Assembly: GCA_021372185.1 (NCBI GenBank)
Contig: JAJFUY010000093.1
Span: 1 to 14,110 of the forward strand
Source of the DNA: Chlamydiales bacterium
Lineage (GTDB): Bacteria; Chlamydiota; Chlamydiia; Chlamydiales; FEN-1388
Direction of reading: 5' to 3'
DNA length: 14,110 bases
This document shows positions 1-7,491 of the stretch, piece after piece. Both the position numbers and the translations under genes were made by a program. Every line of letters begins with the position of its first letter. The stretch's first letter is position 1. The notes beneath the pieces were generated by a model that did no database searches, was not told where the DNA came from, and saw only the letters and a program-made list of their open reading frames with translations.

Positions 1-2366
1 ACCTGGCCATCGCGGTTAAGCTCTCGTAGTAGCGCTGTTTGGATAAGCTGGTCATCAGGCGCTGTAATGATCGTTTTTATTGGCAGGCGGTCTTGCGGGG
101 GAGTGCTAATTACAGAAAGATCTCTTGCCCCAACAAGGGACATATAAAGCGTTCTTGGAATAGGCGTAGCTGATAGTGTGAGGCAGTCAACACCTGCTTT
201 TAGGCGCTTTAAGTGCTCTTTTGCTTTTACGCCAAAGCGCTGCTCTTCATCAATAATGATGAGGCCCAAATCTTTAAACTGAATATCTTTTGATAGTAGG
301 CGGTGCGTACCTACGATGATATCTACAGCGCCTTTTTCAATAAGGTCTATTGTTTTTTTGCTTTCTTTGGCGGTTTGAAAGCGTGAAAGTACTTCTACCC
401 GTACCCCAAAGCTCTGCATGCGATCTCTAAAGCTTTCATAATGTTGTAGGGCAAGTACTGTAGTAGGTACAAGCACCGCTACTTGCTTTTTGCCATCTAC
501 AACGGCTTTAAAGGCAGCGCGCATAGCTACTTCAGTTTTGCCATAGCCCACATCACCACAGACAAGGCGGTCCATGGCTTTAGCTGACATCATATCAGTT
601 TTTACCTCGCCAATGGCTCGCAATTGGTCTTCAGTTTCTATGTAGGGGAATTCTTCATCAAAAAGGGCAGTGTCGCGAGAATCTACAGGAAATGAAAAAC
701 CGCCTGCCACATGCCTTTCGGCATAGAATTTTAGTAATTCACTTGCGTAGCCAATAATGGCTTTTTCTGTCTGTTCGCGGCTTTTTTTCCAGCGGTTATT
801 ACCAAGGCCATGTAGCTTTGGCGCATCTTCTCCGGCTCCCACATACTTGCTGATAAGGTGAGCTTGAGTAAGAGGCACATAGAGCTTTGATTTTTCGGCG
901 TACTCAATGAGAAAGTATTCTTCTTCAATACCCTGGTAGTTAGGCCGTTTTTCTACCCCTAAATACTTGCCTATACCGTGGTTAAAGTGCACTATCGACT
1001 GACCGGGCATAATATCAAAGGCATCTCGCGCCTCTGATTGATAGTAGGTACGCTGGCGCTCACGTCTAATTTTTATACGGCCTGTAAGCTCTGTCATTGG
1101 AAAGACAATAACTTTTGAATCCTCTGATACAAACCCAGAAGAGAGATATCCCGTTAAAAAGTGGATGTGAGAGGTGCTTTTAAGCTTTTGTAAGATTGTA
1201 GTCTGTTCATTTTCTGATTGAGTCAAAAAATAGACATCGTAGGGATCTGTCTCTTGTAGCTGCTGGAGAGCATCAAAGAGCTCATCACCCACGGGTTCAT
1301 CTTCCAGCATGCAGGTTTTTTCAAAAAAAGGCCCAAGTGGCAGGAGGGTGTGGGGGAGGCGTTTTGCAGTAAGCGTGCGTAAAAACATATCAAAACTAAT
1401 TTTTGATGCGCCTTGCTTTTGTGAGTAAAACTTTACCTGCTTTTCTGTCTGCACTTCTGAGAGTGTTTCAATGGGTTTACCAGTAAAGTAAAGGCACTGC
1501 TCTTTTTGCGTAAGGTCAAGGAGCTCTTCAATCCCCAAAAAGGTCTTTGATGTGGTGCCGCCTAAAGAGGTAAGGGATGCGTAGCGGTCTTCTAGGGCTT
1601 CTAGATCATCAAATACAACTATGCAGTCGCCGATATAATCAAAAATCGTAGAGAGCGTGTCTTCTTTTTGTTCAAACTCTAGCTCTTTTGCCGCCGATAG
1701 CTCAATTTCATCAACAAGACGCGCACTTTTTTGGCTTGATGAGTCATAGGCGCGGATAGATTCAATTTCATTTTCCCAAAACTCAATACGATAGGGCTCT
1801 GTTGCCGTAACGGGGAATATGTCGATGATACCGCCACGATAGGCATATTCGCCTTTATCGCACGCTACGGGCTTTCTTTCATAGCCGAGGCGCTCTAGTT
1901 TAAAGAGCATCTCATCAAAGCGCACGGTGTCTTTTCTTTTAAGGGTCATAAAAAGACCCTTAAAAGATGTTGGAGGCAATACTTTTTGTAACACACCTTG
2001 CAGCGTGCTTAAGATGATTGCTGGGCCTTTAGTTTCTTTTAGCGTATGCAGTGCCTTAAAGCGCGCACCTACAATATCTGGGCTAGGGGCTACATTTTCT
2101 GACGGAAGCATCTCCCAAGAGGCAAGTTCTATAATGGGATATTTCGAAAAAAACGGAAGATCGTTGTAGAGCTTAAACTCTTCAATACCCGCTCCAGTAA
2201 GCACCAAAAGCGGCTTTTGGCTGGCCTCTATGCTTTTAGCTAAAACGAGTGCTTTAGTAGAGGGCGATAGCTCTTCAACAATAATAGAGGTGCCACTAGC
2301 TACATCTTGCACAAGAGTTTGTACAAAAGCGCTATTGGCAACCTTATCCTGGATGATGTTAAGCAA
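1..2366 (-). CDS. mfd: Transcription-repair coupling factor Mfd (partial, C-terminus off the left edge)
   Basis: Mfd is a DNA translocase that removes RNA polymerase stalled at lesions and recruits UvrA for nucleotide excision repair. 788 codons are visible. The N-terminal UvrB-like module contains WEMLPSENVAPSPD and the block GEYAYRGGIIDIFP. The RNA-polymerase-interaction region (about residues 450-530) contains FNHGIGKYLGVEK. The helicase domain shows Walker A GDVGYGKT (residues 604-611, bases 534-557), the DEEQ box (bases 240-251) and TLSATPIPRTL. The second RecA lobe and the UvrA-masking C-terminal domain lie outside the window. The first in-frame ATG falls inside the conserved WEMLP block, so the start must be upstream. 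TTG at 2364-2366 is the best choice and overlaps the alaS stop by eight bases, implying translational coupling; another in-frame TTG a few codons further upstream is possible. The frame is intact throughout. Confidence 0.97.
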   Translation of the reverse strand, partial: MLNIIQDKVANSAFVQTLVQDVASGTSIIVEELSPSTKALVLAKSIEASQKPLLVLTGAGIEEFKLYNDLPFFSKYPIIELASWEMLPSENVAPSPDIVGARFKALHTLKETKGPAIILSTLQGVLQKVLPPTSFKGLFMTLKRKDTVRFDEMLFKLERLGYERKPVACDKGEYAYRGGIIDIFPVTATEPYRIEFWENEIESIRAYDSSSQKSARLVDEIELSAAKELEFEQKEDTLSTIFDYIGDCIVVFDDLEALEDRYASLTSLGGTTSKTFLGIEELLDLTQKEQCLYFTGKPIETLSEVQTEKQVKFYSQKQGASKISFDMFLRTLTAKRLPHTLLPLGPFFEKTCMLEDEPVGDELFDALQQLQETDPYDVYFLTQSENEQTTILQKLKSTSHIHFLTGYLSSGFVSEDSKVIVFPMTELTGRIKIRRERQRTYYQSEARDAFDIMPGQSIVHFNHGIGKYLGVEKRPNYQGIEEEYFLIEYAEKSKLYVPLTQAHLISKYVGAGEDAPKLHGLGNNRWKKSREQTEKAIIGYASELLKFYAERHVAGGFSFPVDSRDTALFDEEFPYIETEDQLRAIGEVKTDMMSAKAMDRLVCGDVGYGKTEVAMRAAFKAVVDGKKQVAVLVPTTVLALQHYESFRDRMQSFGVRVEVLSRFQTAKESKKTIDLIEKGAVDIIVGTHRLLSKDIQFKDLGLIIIDEEQRFGVKAKEHLKRLKAGVDCLTLSATPIPRTLYMSLVGARDLSVISTPPQDRLPIKTIITAPDDQLIQTALLRELNRDGQ

Positions 2367-4974
2367 AGGCCTGCTCAATTTGATCTAATGCTTGTTTAAT
2401 ATTGTTTACAGCTTTACCAGCACCCTGAGCATGTTCGGCTTTACCGCCGCCTGAGCCTTCCAGTATTGTAAGAGCCGGTTTTAAAAGCTCATTGGCTTTA
2501 AAGCCGCGTGTTACAAGCCCTTGGGGTACTCTTACAGAGAGGTGTACTTTATTTGGTTCTTGGCAGGCAATAGCAAGAGCGCCTTCAGGACAAATTTCGC
2601 TTAGGGCATCCATTAAATTTTTTAAATCTGCTGGTGCAACAGAAACTGACTGTACGCAGTAGTGTACGCCATCTGTATTTTTCTTAAATGGCAAAGCTCC
2701 GGCAATAGCACCAATGCGCTCTTTTTGCATCTGTTTTACTTGAGCCTCAAGCTCTTTTACTTCGTGGCCTAGCTTTTCAATACGCTCTGTTATTTTGGCA
2801 GCAGGTGTTTTTAAGAGCTCTGCAATGTGGTGAAGGGTGTTTTTGTGCTCGTTTGCAAAGTCTTCTGCGTCAATTCCCGTTACCGCATCAATTCTACGAA
2901 CGCCGCTTGCGATGCTACTTTCTTTAGCAATTCTAAAATAGCCAATGTTGCCAGTGTTTTGAGTGTGCGTACCGCCACAAAGTTCTTTAGAAAAGTCTGC
3001 ATCAATCACGCGTACAGTTTTGCCATACTTTTCACCAAAGAATTGGATGATGTCATGACGTTTTTGGGCTTCATCGTAAGCTAGCTCATAGGCCTTTACA
3101 GGAAGGTTTTTACGGATTTTTTCGTTTACCATCTGCTCTATAGCCACAATTTCGTCTTCTGTAAGCGCTTTGTGGTGGTTAAAGTCAAATCTAAGGCGGG
3201 CGGGCTCAACAACAGACCCTGCTTGCTTTACATGCTCTCCCAGCACGCGGTGTAGTGCCCAGTGGAGGATGTGAGTAGCTGTGTGATTATTTTCAATTTT
3301 TTGACGGCGAGATTTGTCAAAATGCGTGTCAAGTGAATCACCAATTTTTAAGTGACCCATTGTAAGGGTGCCATGATGAGAAATAACGCCTTTATAGGGG
3401 CTCAAGGTGTTATCTACTGAAAAGGCACTTGTATCATTTGTTAATTCACCAGTGTCACCAACTTGTCCGCCCATTTCTGCGTAAAAGGTAGTTTTACTTA
3501 AGATTACTTGTGCCTCTTGCCCCTCTTCTATGCTGTCAACAAAGTTGCCATCACAAATGATGCCTAAAACCTTGCCAGAAGTTGTAGGTTCACGCAAGAA
3601 TGCTGTTTCGCCATGCGTGTGTACAAAATCTAAAAAGGCATTTTCTTTTACTTCTTGCTGTATGACTTTCTGTGCTTGCTTTGATTTTTGTTTGGCTTCT
3701 TTTTCTAGTAATGTAAAGCCCTTCATATCAACCTGTAGGCCGTTATCTTTGGCAATAAGCTCTACTTCTTCAATAGGAAGGCCGTAGGTGTCTTTAAGCT
3801 TAAAGGCATCTGCGCCAGAAATTTCTTTTGCACCCTCTTGTGAGGTCTGGATAATCTGGTTGAGGATATTACCTCCGCGGCGAAGTGTGCGGAAGAATGA
3901 TTCTTCTTCAAGTGTTAAGATTTCAGCAATTTTGTCTTTGGCAACCACAAGCTCTTTATAATCTGGACCCATTACAGAAACAAGTTTGGGGAGTACCTGA
4001 GACAAAAATGGCTTTTCAAACCCAAGCATTTTTCCGTAGCGAACAGCGCGTCTTAATACTTTACGTAAGACATAGCCCCGCTCCACGTTTGAAGGCTGCG
4101 CGCCATCGCTAATGGCAAAGGCAAGGCAGCGTAAATGGTCGGCAATGACTCTAAAGGCTGGAGCTTTAGAATCATTAGGGTTGTAGGTAACTTTAGAGAG
4201 GTTTTCAATAGAGCTTATGAGGTCTAAAAAGATATCAGTTTCAAACACAGTTTCTTTATTGTGAATCAGACTCATAACACGCTCTAAGCCGGCTCCAGTG
4301 TCAATAGATGGCTTGGGAAGGGTAATTAGGGTGCCGTCCGGACTTTTGTTGTACTGCATAAACACAAGGTTCCAAAACTCTAAAAAGCGCTCGCCAGAGT
4401 CATCGTTAAGTGGGTTTGTGGCCTGTGGGTTATAGCTTGATCCTCTATCATATAAAAGTTCAGAACAGGGCCCACACGGGCCTGTATCGCCCATTGCCCA
4501 AAAGTTTGATTTTTCATCCATACGCACAATGCGAGCTTCTGGCATATGTTTTTTCCAAAGCTCAAAGGCTTCATCATCATCTTTAAAGACTGAAACCCAA
4601 ATTTTTTCTGGATCAAACGAAAAGACGCCTGTAGCTACTTCCCAAGCATAGTGAATGGCTTTCTCTTTGAAATAATCCCCAAATGAAAAGTTACCCAGCA
4701 TCTCAAAAAACGTCAAATGGCGTCTTGTATGGCCCACATTTTCAAGGTCATTATGCTTGCCGCCAACACGGATACACTTTTGTGATGTTGTTGCCCTCGT
4801 ATAATCACGCGTGGTTTTGCCCAAAAACACATCTTTAAATTGGTTCATACCCGCGTTGATAAAAAGAAGCGTTGGATCGTCGTGAGGAACAACAGAAGAT
4901 GAGGGTATTTGAGAGTGGTCGTGTTTTTTGAAATAGTCTAAATAGCGCTTACGTACATCACTTGTGCTGAACAT
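2359..4974 (-). CDS. alaS: Alanyl-tRNA synthetase
   Basis: This class II enzyme charges tRNA-Ala with alanine in the cytoplasm and hydrolyses mischarged Ser/Gly-tRNA. It has 871 residues, close to the usual 875. Class II motif 2 is FFEMLGNFSFGDYFK (residues 89-103), GDTGPCGPCSE is at 162-172 and motif 3 DTGAGLERV at 225-233. The editing-domain zinc ligands are H564, H568, C666 and H670, the same numbering I recall for E. coli AlaRS, which supports the chosen start. The C-terminal C-Ala domain ends with GGGKAEHAQGAGK. A longer reading frame from 5013 exists, but ATG 4974 has an AAGGAG Shine-Dalgarno six bases upstream and matches the family N-terminus (MFSTSDVRKRYLDYF). It is the first gene of a leftward alaS-mfd operon. 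Confidence 0.98.
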   Translation of the reverse strand: MFSTSDVRKRYLDYFKKHDHSQIPSSSVVPHDDPTLLFINAGMNQFKDVFLGKTTRDYTRATTSQKCIRVGGKHNDLENVGHTRRHLTFFEMLGNFSFGDYFKEKAIHYAWEVATGVFSFDPEKIWVSVFKDDDEAFELWKKHMPEARIVRMDEKSNFWAMGDTGPCGPCSELLYDRGSSYNPQATNPLNDDSGERFLEFWNLVFMQYNKSPDGTLITLPKPSIDTGAGLERVMSLIHNKETVFETDIFLDLISSIENLSKVTYNPNDSKAPAFRVIADHLRCLAFAISDGAQPSNVERGYVLRKVLRRAVRYGKMLGFEKPFLSQVLPKLVSVMGPDYKELVVAKDKIAEILTLEEESFFRTLRRGGNILNQIIQTSQEGAKEISGADAFKLKDTYGLPIEEVELIAKDNGLQVDMKGFTLLEKEAKQKSKQAQKVIQQEVKENAFLDFVHTHGETAFLREPTTSGKVLGIICDGNFVDSIEEGQEAQVILSKTTFYAEMGGQVGDTGELTNDTSAFSVDNTLSPYKGVISHHGTLTMGHLKIGDSLDTHFDKSRRQKIENNHTATHILHWALHRVLGEHVKQAGSVVEPARLRFDFNHHKALTEDEIVAIEQMVNEKIRKNLPVKAYELAYDEAQKRHDIIQFFGEKYGKTVRVIDADFSKELCGGTHTQNTGNIGYFRIAKESSIASGVRRIDAVTGIDAEDFANEHKNTLHHIAELLKTPAAKITERIEKLGHEVKELEAQVKQMQKERIGAIAGALPFKKNTDGVHYCVQSVSVAPADLKNLMDALSEICPEGALAIACQEPNKVHLSVRVPQGLVTRGFKANELLKPALTILEGSGGGKAEHAQGAGKAVNNIKQALDQIEQAFA

Positions 4975-4980
4975 CCTTTT

Positions 4981-4986
4981 CTCCTT
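4981..4986 (-). promoter_or_regulatory. Shine-Dalgarno site of alaS
   Basis: Read on the minus strand this is AAGGAG, ending six bases before ATG 4974. It decides the alaS start against the upstream in-frame codon at 5013, which would add 13 residues not expected in the family. Confidence 0.85.
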
Positions 4987-5002
4987 AATAACAAAAACAA
5001 AA

Positions 5003-5032
5003 AGTATACTCAATCACAACCATTCAAAGCAA
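5003..5032 (-). promoter_or_regulatory. Probable sigma-70-type promoter for alaS-mfd
   Basis: On the minus strand there is a -35-like TTGCTT (5027-5032), an 18-base spacer and a -10 TATACT (5003-5008, five of six consensus bases). Transcription would begin near 4996, giving a leader of about 20 bases that contains the AAGGAG site. The -35 match is only three of six, so the call rests mainly on the -10 box and its position. Confidence 0.55.
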
Positions 5033-5323
5033 AGGTAAGCAAGATGTTGATGTGTTGTTGGTGATAGACTTATAACGATAAATACAGGATAAAATGATTA
5101 TAAGGATAAAAAACAAATGCTTGTGGTCTGCTAGCTAGGTTTGACCATAATACAAAATATCCTTGGCTTTGATGGTCAGGTGTTACCTGTTCCATTATAT
5201 CTCATAGAACAACTTTGACGCCTTTTGCCTTAGAAAAAGATTTAAGTGTAAAAAAATAATTCTGTGTGCTAGGATCACGTTAAATCATGTTTTTATTTAT
5301 AAAGAAAATTTTCAGAAAATGAC

Positions 5324-5330
5324 AAGGGGG
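5324..5330 (+). promoter_or_regulatory. Shine-Dalgarno site that selects a GTG start
   Basis: AAGGGGG lies six bases before GTG 5337. The alternative in-frame ATG at 5319 would place this site inside the coding sequence and has no comparable Shine-Dalgarno of its own. Confidence 0.75.
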
Positions 5331-5336
5331 ATTCAA

Positions 5337-7325
5337 GTGTCTATCAAATGTCGTGGTTATGTTTTTATTTTGGTTGCAGCGGTAATGACTCTTTTAAACA
5401 TTAATGGGTATAGTGCCTGTCGAGAGTTTAAAAAGGTAGCTGTAACTATCAATTCCTCTTTATTTCTTCAGGATGATGGGACTGTATGGGCTTCAGGAAG
5501 TAATAGTAGTGGAGAGCTTGGAGTTGGCGGCAGTCCTTCCTTACGTACTAATTACATGGTGCAGGTATCGGACTTAGCTCATGTTGTTGATATAGCCGGA
5601 GGGAGCTCTCATTGCTTGGCCGTATTAGATGATGGAACTGTATGGGCTTGGGGCAGCAATACTGCAGGTGAGCTTGGAAATGGTACCCAGATTGGATCTA
5701 ATGTTCCAGTTCAAGTAAATCTACCCCCGACAGTACATGCTGTCGCTGTAACCGCTGGAACATCCTTCTCTGTTGCTCTTATGGATGACGGCGCAGTTTG
5801 GAGTTGGGGAAGAAACACTGTAGGTCAACTTGGAACAGGATCTTTTGCCTCAACTGTCACGCCAGTCAAAATACCATCATTTGAAGCAAAGGCAATTGAC
5901 GCAGGATCTGATTTTTGTTTGGCAATAAGAAAAAGTGATAACGTAGTATGTGCTTGGGGGCGTAATAACGTCGGTCAGCTTGGTGATGGCACAGTTTTAA
6001 CCCGAACAAGTCCCACGCCGACTTCTGGATCTTTCACGGCACTAGGAATTTCTGCAGGGCAAGCTTTCTCATTAGCAATTCGGTTAGCAGATAATGTAGT
6101 TTTTGCTTGGGGTGATAACCAAGATGGGCAATTAGGAGATAATACAATAATTAACAAGAGTGTACCAACCTCTACTTTTGGCGCTTTTAAAGCCAAACAA
6201 GTTGCTGCTGGTTCATTTTCTTCATTTGCAATAGCGTTAGCAACCGACACTGTATATTCTTGGGGCAACGGCGTCAATGGTATATTAGGTAGTGGGGTGC
6301 AATCAGATGACAATCCTATTCCAGCTCAAATTGATATTAGTAATTTGTCAGTAGCAAGTAGCATAAGTGCATCCAGTGCTGCACTCGCAATTCGCAGTAC
6401 TGATAACAGTGTATGGGGTTGGGGGTCAGGCACTTCAGGTCAGTTAGCTAATGGCTATAATGTTGCGAGTTACATTCCCACAAATGCCATCCTAGGACCA
6501 GTAATTACTCAAGCCATAGGTTCTACAACTGTACCAAGCGAGTCAATGGTCTCTATCGACTTTGAATCTACTTTAATGGGTGCAAGCTATAGCTGGACCG
6601 TAGAGCAAAATGGAGTAATCGGAGCTGAAGATGGTAGCGGGCAGTCTATTGAACAAACTCTTATTGCAACGCAAACAGTTCCAGGCACAGTAATTTACAC
6701 AATTACACCCACTCTTGACGGCTGCGAGGGATTTCCTTTTGTACTTCAAATCACGGTTTTACCCATTCCAGTAGCTGAGGCAGAGCCTTCTAGTCTCACT
6801 ATTTGCGGTGGTTCGTTGACTGGAATTGAATTATTTTCGGATGTAGCAAATACTTCTTTTAGCTGGACTTATGCCTCTAAGAATGTCAGCGGAGCAACAA
6901 ATGGTTCAGGTAATGTGATTCAGGAATCATTACTTTTAACAAACGATGAACCAGGACAGGTGATTTATACTGTAACGCCGCAAAAAGATGGATTTGCAGG
7001 CGATCCTATCACCATTCGCGTGCAAGTGGATCTATGTGCTCCGGTAGCGCCGTCACACTTTTGTGGCAAAAGAAAGTCAAAAGATGGGGCTCATTATGTG
7101 AGTTTAACGTGGAAACCAAGTTTTGATCCACGAGTGGCTTCTTACTATGTCTATAGCAATCACAACCTTATTGACATAGTCCCTGCAACTGGCCCATATA
7201 CTGTACGTGCGCCTTATTGCAAGAAGAACAAAGATACTATTTATCGGTTGGTGGCTGTCGATGAGAATGGTGTTAAAAGCAAGGCATTAACCCTGAAGTT
7301 GGATTCTGCTGAAAAAAAACACTAG
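5337..7325 (+). CDS. Exported seven-blade RCC1-repeat protein with PKD-like and FN3-like domains
   Basis: The protein has 662 residues from GTG 5337. Residues 1-27 resemble a signal peptide: Lys/Arg-containing start, hydrophobic core VFILVAAVMTLLNI, then GYSA before C28. Residues about 40-390 carry seven RCC1 repeats, each with a variant of VWAWGxNxxGQLG (the first is VWASGSNSSGELG, the last VWGWGSGTSGQLA), enough for a closed seven-blade propeller. Two PKD-like Ig domains follow (about 390-478 and 481-567), with the pattern SWTxxxxxVxGAxxGSG...IxQxLxxT...GxVIYTxTPxxDG. A C-terminal FN3-like domain has VSLTWKPSFDPRVASYYVY. Such PKD-like repeats are typical of Bacteroidota surface proteins, so transfer is possible. 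I see no type IX sorting domain, autotransporter barrel or transmembrane anchor. The role is unknown; binding at the envelope or host interface is inference. An RCC1-type nucleotide-exchange function cannot be claimed. Confidence 0.85.
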   Translation: MSIKCRGYVFILVAAVMTLLNINGYSACREFKKVAVTINSSLFLQDDGTVWASGSNSSGELGVGGSPSLRTNYMVQVSDLAHVVDIAGGSSHCLAVLDDGTVWAWGSNTAGELGNGTQIGSNVPVQVNLPPTVHAVAVTAGTSFSVALMDDGAVWSWGRNTVGQLGTGSFASTVTPVKIPSFEAKAIDAGSDFCLAIRKSDNVVCAWGRNNVGQLGDGTVLTRTSPTPTSGSFTALGISAGQAFSLAIRLADNVVFAWGDNQDGQLGDNTIINKSVPTSTFGAFKAKQVAAGSFSSFAIALATDTVYSWGNGVNGILGSGVQSDDNPIPAQIDISNLSVASSISASSAALAIRSTDNSVWGWGSGTSGQLANGYNVASYIPTNAILGPVITQAIGSTTVPSESMVSIDFESTLMGASYSWTVEQNGVIGAEDGSGQSIEQTLIATQTVPGTVIYTITPTLDGCEGFPFVLQITVLPIPVAEAEPSSLTICGGSLTGIELFSDVANTSFSWTYASKNVSGATNGSGNVIQESLLLTNDEPGQVIYTVTPQKDGFAGDPITIRVQVDLCAPVAPSHFCGKRKSKDGAHYVSLTWKPSFDPRVASYYVYSNHNLIDIVPATGPYTVRAPYCKKNKDTIYRLVAVDENGVKSKALTLKLDSAEKKH

Positions 7326-7339
7326 TTCTGAAATAACAC

Positions 7340-7380
7340 AAAACCGCCATTTGCACTAACAAGCAAATGGCGGTTTTTGT
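7340..7380 (+). terminator. Strong intrinsic terminator after the RCC1-repeat gene
   Basis: The arm AAAACCGCCATTTGC (7340-7354) pairs perfectly with GCAAATGGCGGTTTT (7363-7377) around an eight-base loop. The T run TTTTT (7374-7378) follows the GC-rich core. It begins 14 bases after the stop codon. The A/T ends make it partly bidirectional, but nothing leftward needs it. Confidence 0.93.
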
Positions 7381-7394
7381 TTGCAAGGATAGAA

Positions 7395-7427
7395 ATTGGG
7401 GTCAAATTGGGGTCAAAATTGGGGTCA
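7395..7427 (+). repeat. Left iteron cluster: three ATTGGGGTCA units
   Basis: There are three identical 10-base units with start-to-start spacing of 11 and 12 bases, so they lie on roughly the same face of the helix. They are mirrored by three complementary units at the right end of the element. Confidence 0.9.
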
Positions 7428-7447
7428 GGCCTGACATTCCGACATTC
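7418..7447 (+). repeat. Left 30-bp terminal inverted repeat
   Basis: It matches 8462-8491 perfectly in inverse orientation. It contains the 12-base palindrome GTCAGGCCTGAC (7424-7435), followed by a tandem-like ACATTCCGACATTC. The match stops sharply at both ends. Confidence 0.93.
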
Positions 7448-7491
7448 TCTTGTTGTCCAAAATAACCACCCTTCTCTATATTGCTCCTATT

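Larger units (their letters stand above)
4975..5336. other. Divergent intergenic region between alaS and the RCC1-repeat gene
   Basis: This AT-rich stretch has no convincing coding frame. The end near alaS holds the promoter listed separately. TTATAACGATAAA (5070-5082) and TTATAAGGATAAA (5098-5110) are near-identical direct copies 28 bases apart. A TGACCAT/ATGGTCA inverted pair and a short CAGGT-GTT-ACCTG hairpin lie in the middle. For the rightward gene the best -10 candidate is TAGGAT within TGTGCTAGGAT, about 60 bases before the start, with only a poor -35. I see no tRNA or other recognisable RNA gene. Confidence 0.5.

Noticed and set aside
4974..4975. AlaRS start at 5013 giving an extra hydrophobic N-terminus (MSILFVFVIKEKR)
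   Set aside because: The extra codons overlap the candidate -10 promoter region and the Shine-Dalgarno; the editing-site numbering and family N-terminus fit the start at 4974.
5202..5220. CAGGT-GTT-ACCTG hairpin as a terminator or attenuator
   Set aside because: The stem is five pairs with a three-base loop, there is no T run, and its position far upstream of any start gives no clear role.
5975..6313. 112-codon open frame antisense to the RCC1-repeat gene
   Set aside because: It lies wholly inside a well-supported gene, has no Shine-Dalgarno or recognisable domain, and its repetitive Pro/Ser/Leu content is what the reverse of RCC1 repeats gives.
5337..6530. RCC1 protein as a Ran-activating effector like Legionella LegG1
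   Set aside because: Only the repeat fold is shared. The signal peptide and PKD/FN3 domains point to the envelope or outside, and no exchange-factor residues can be identified by eye.
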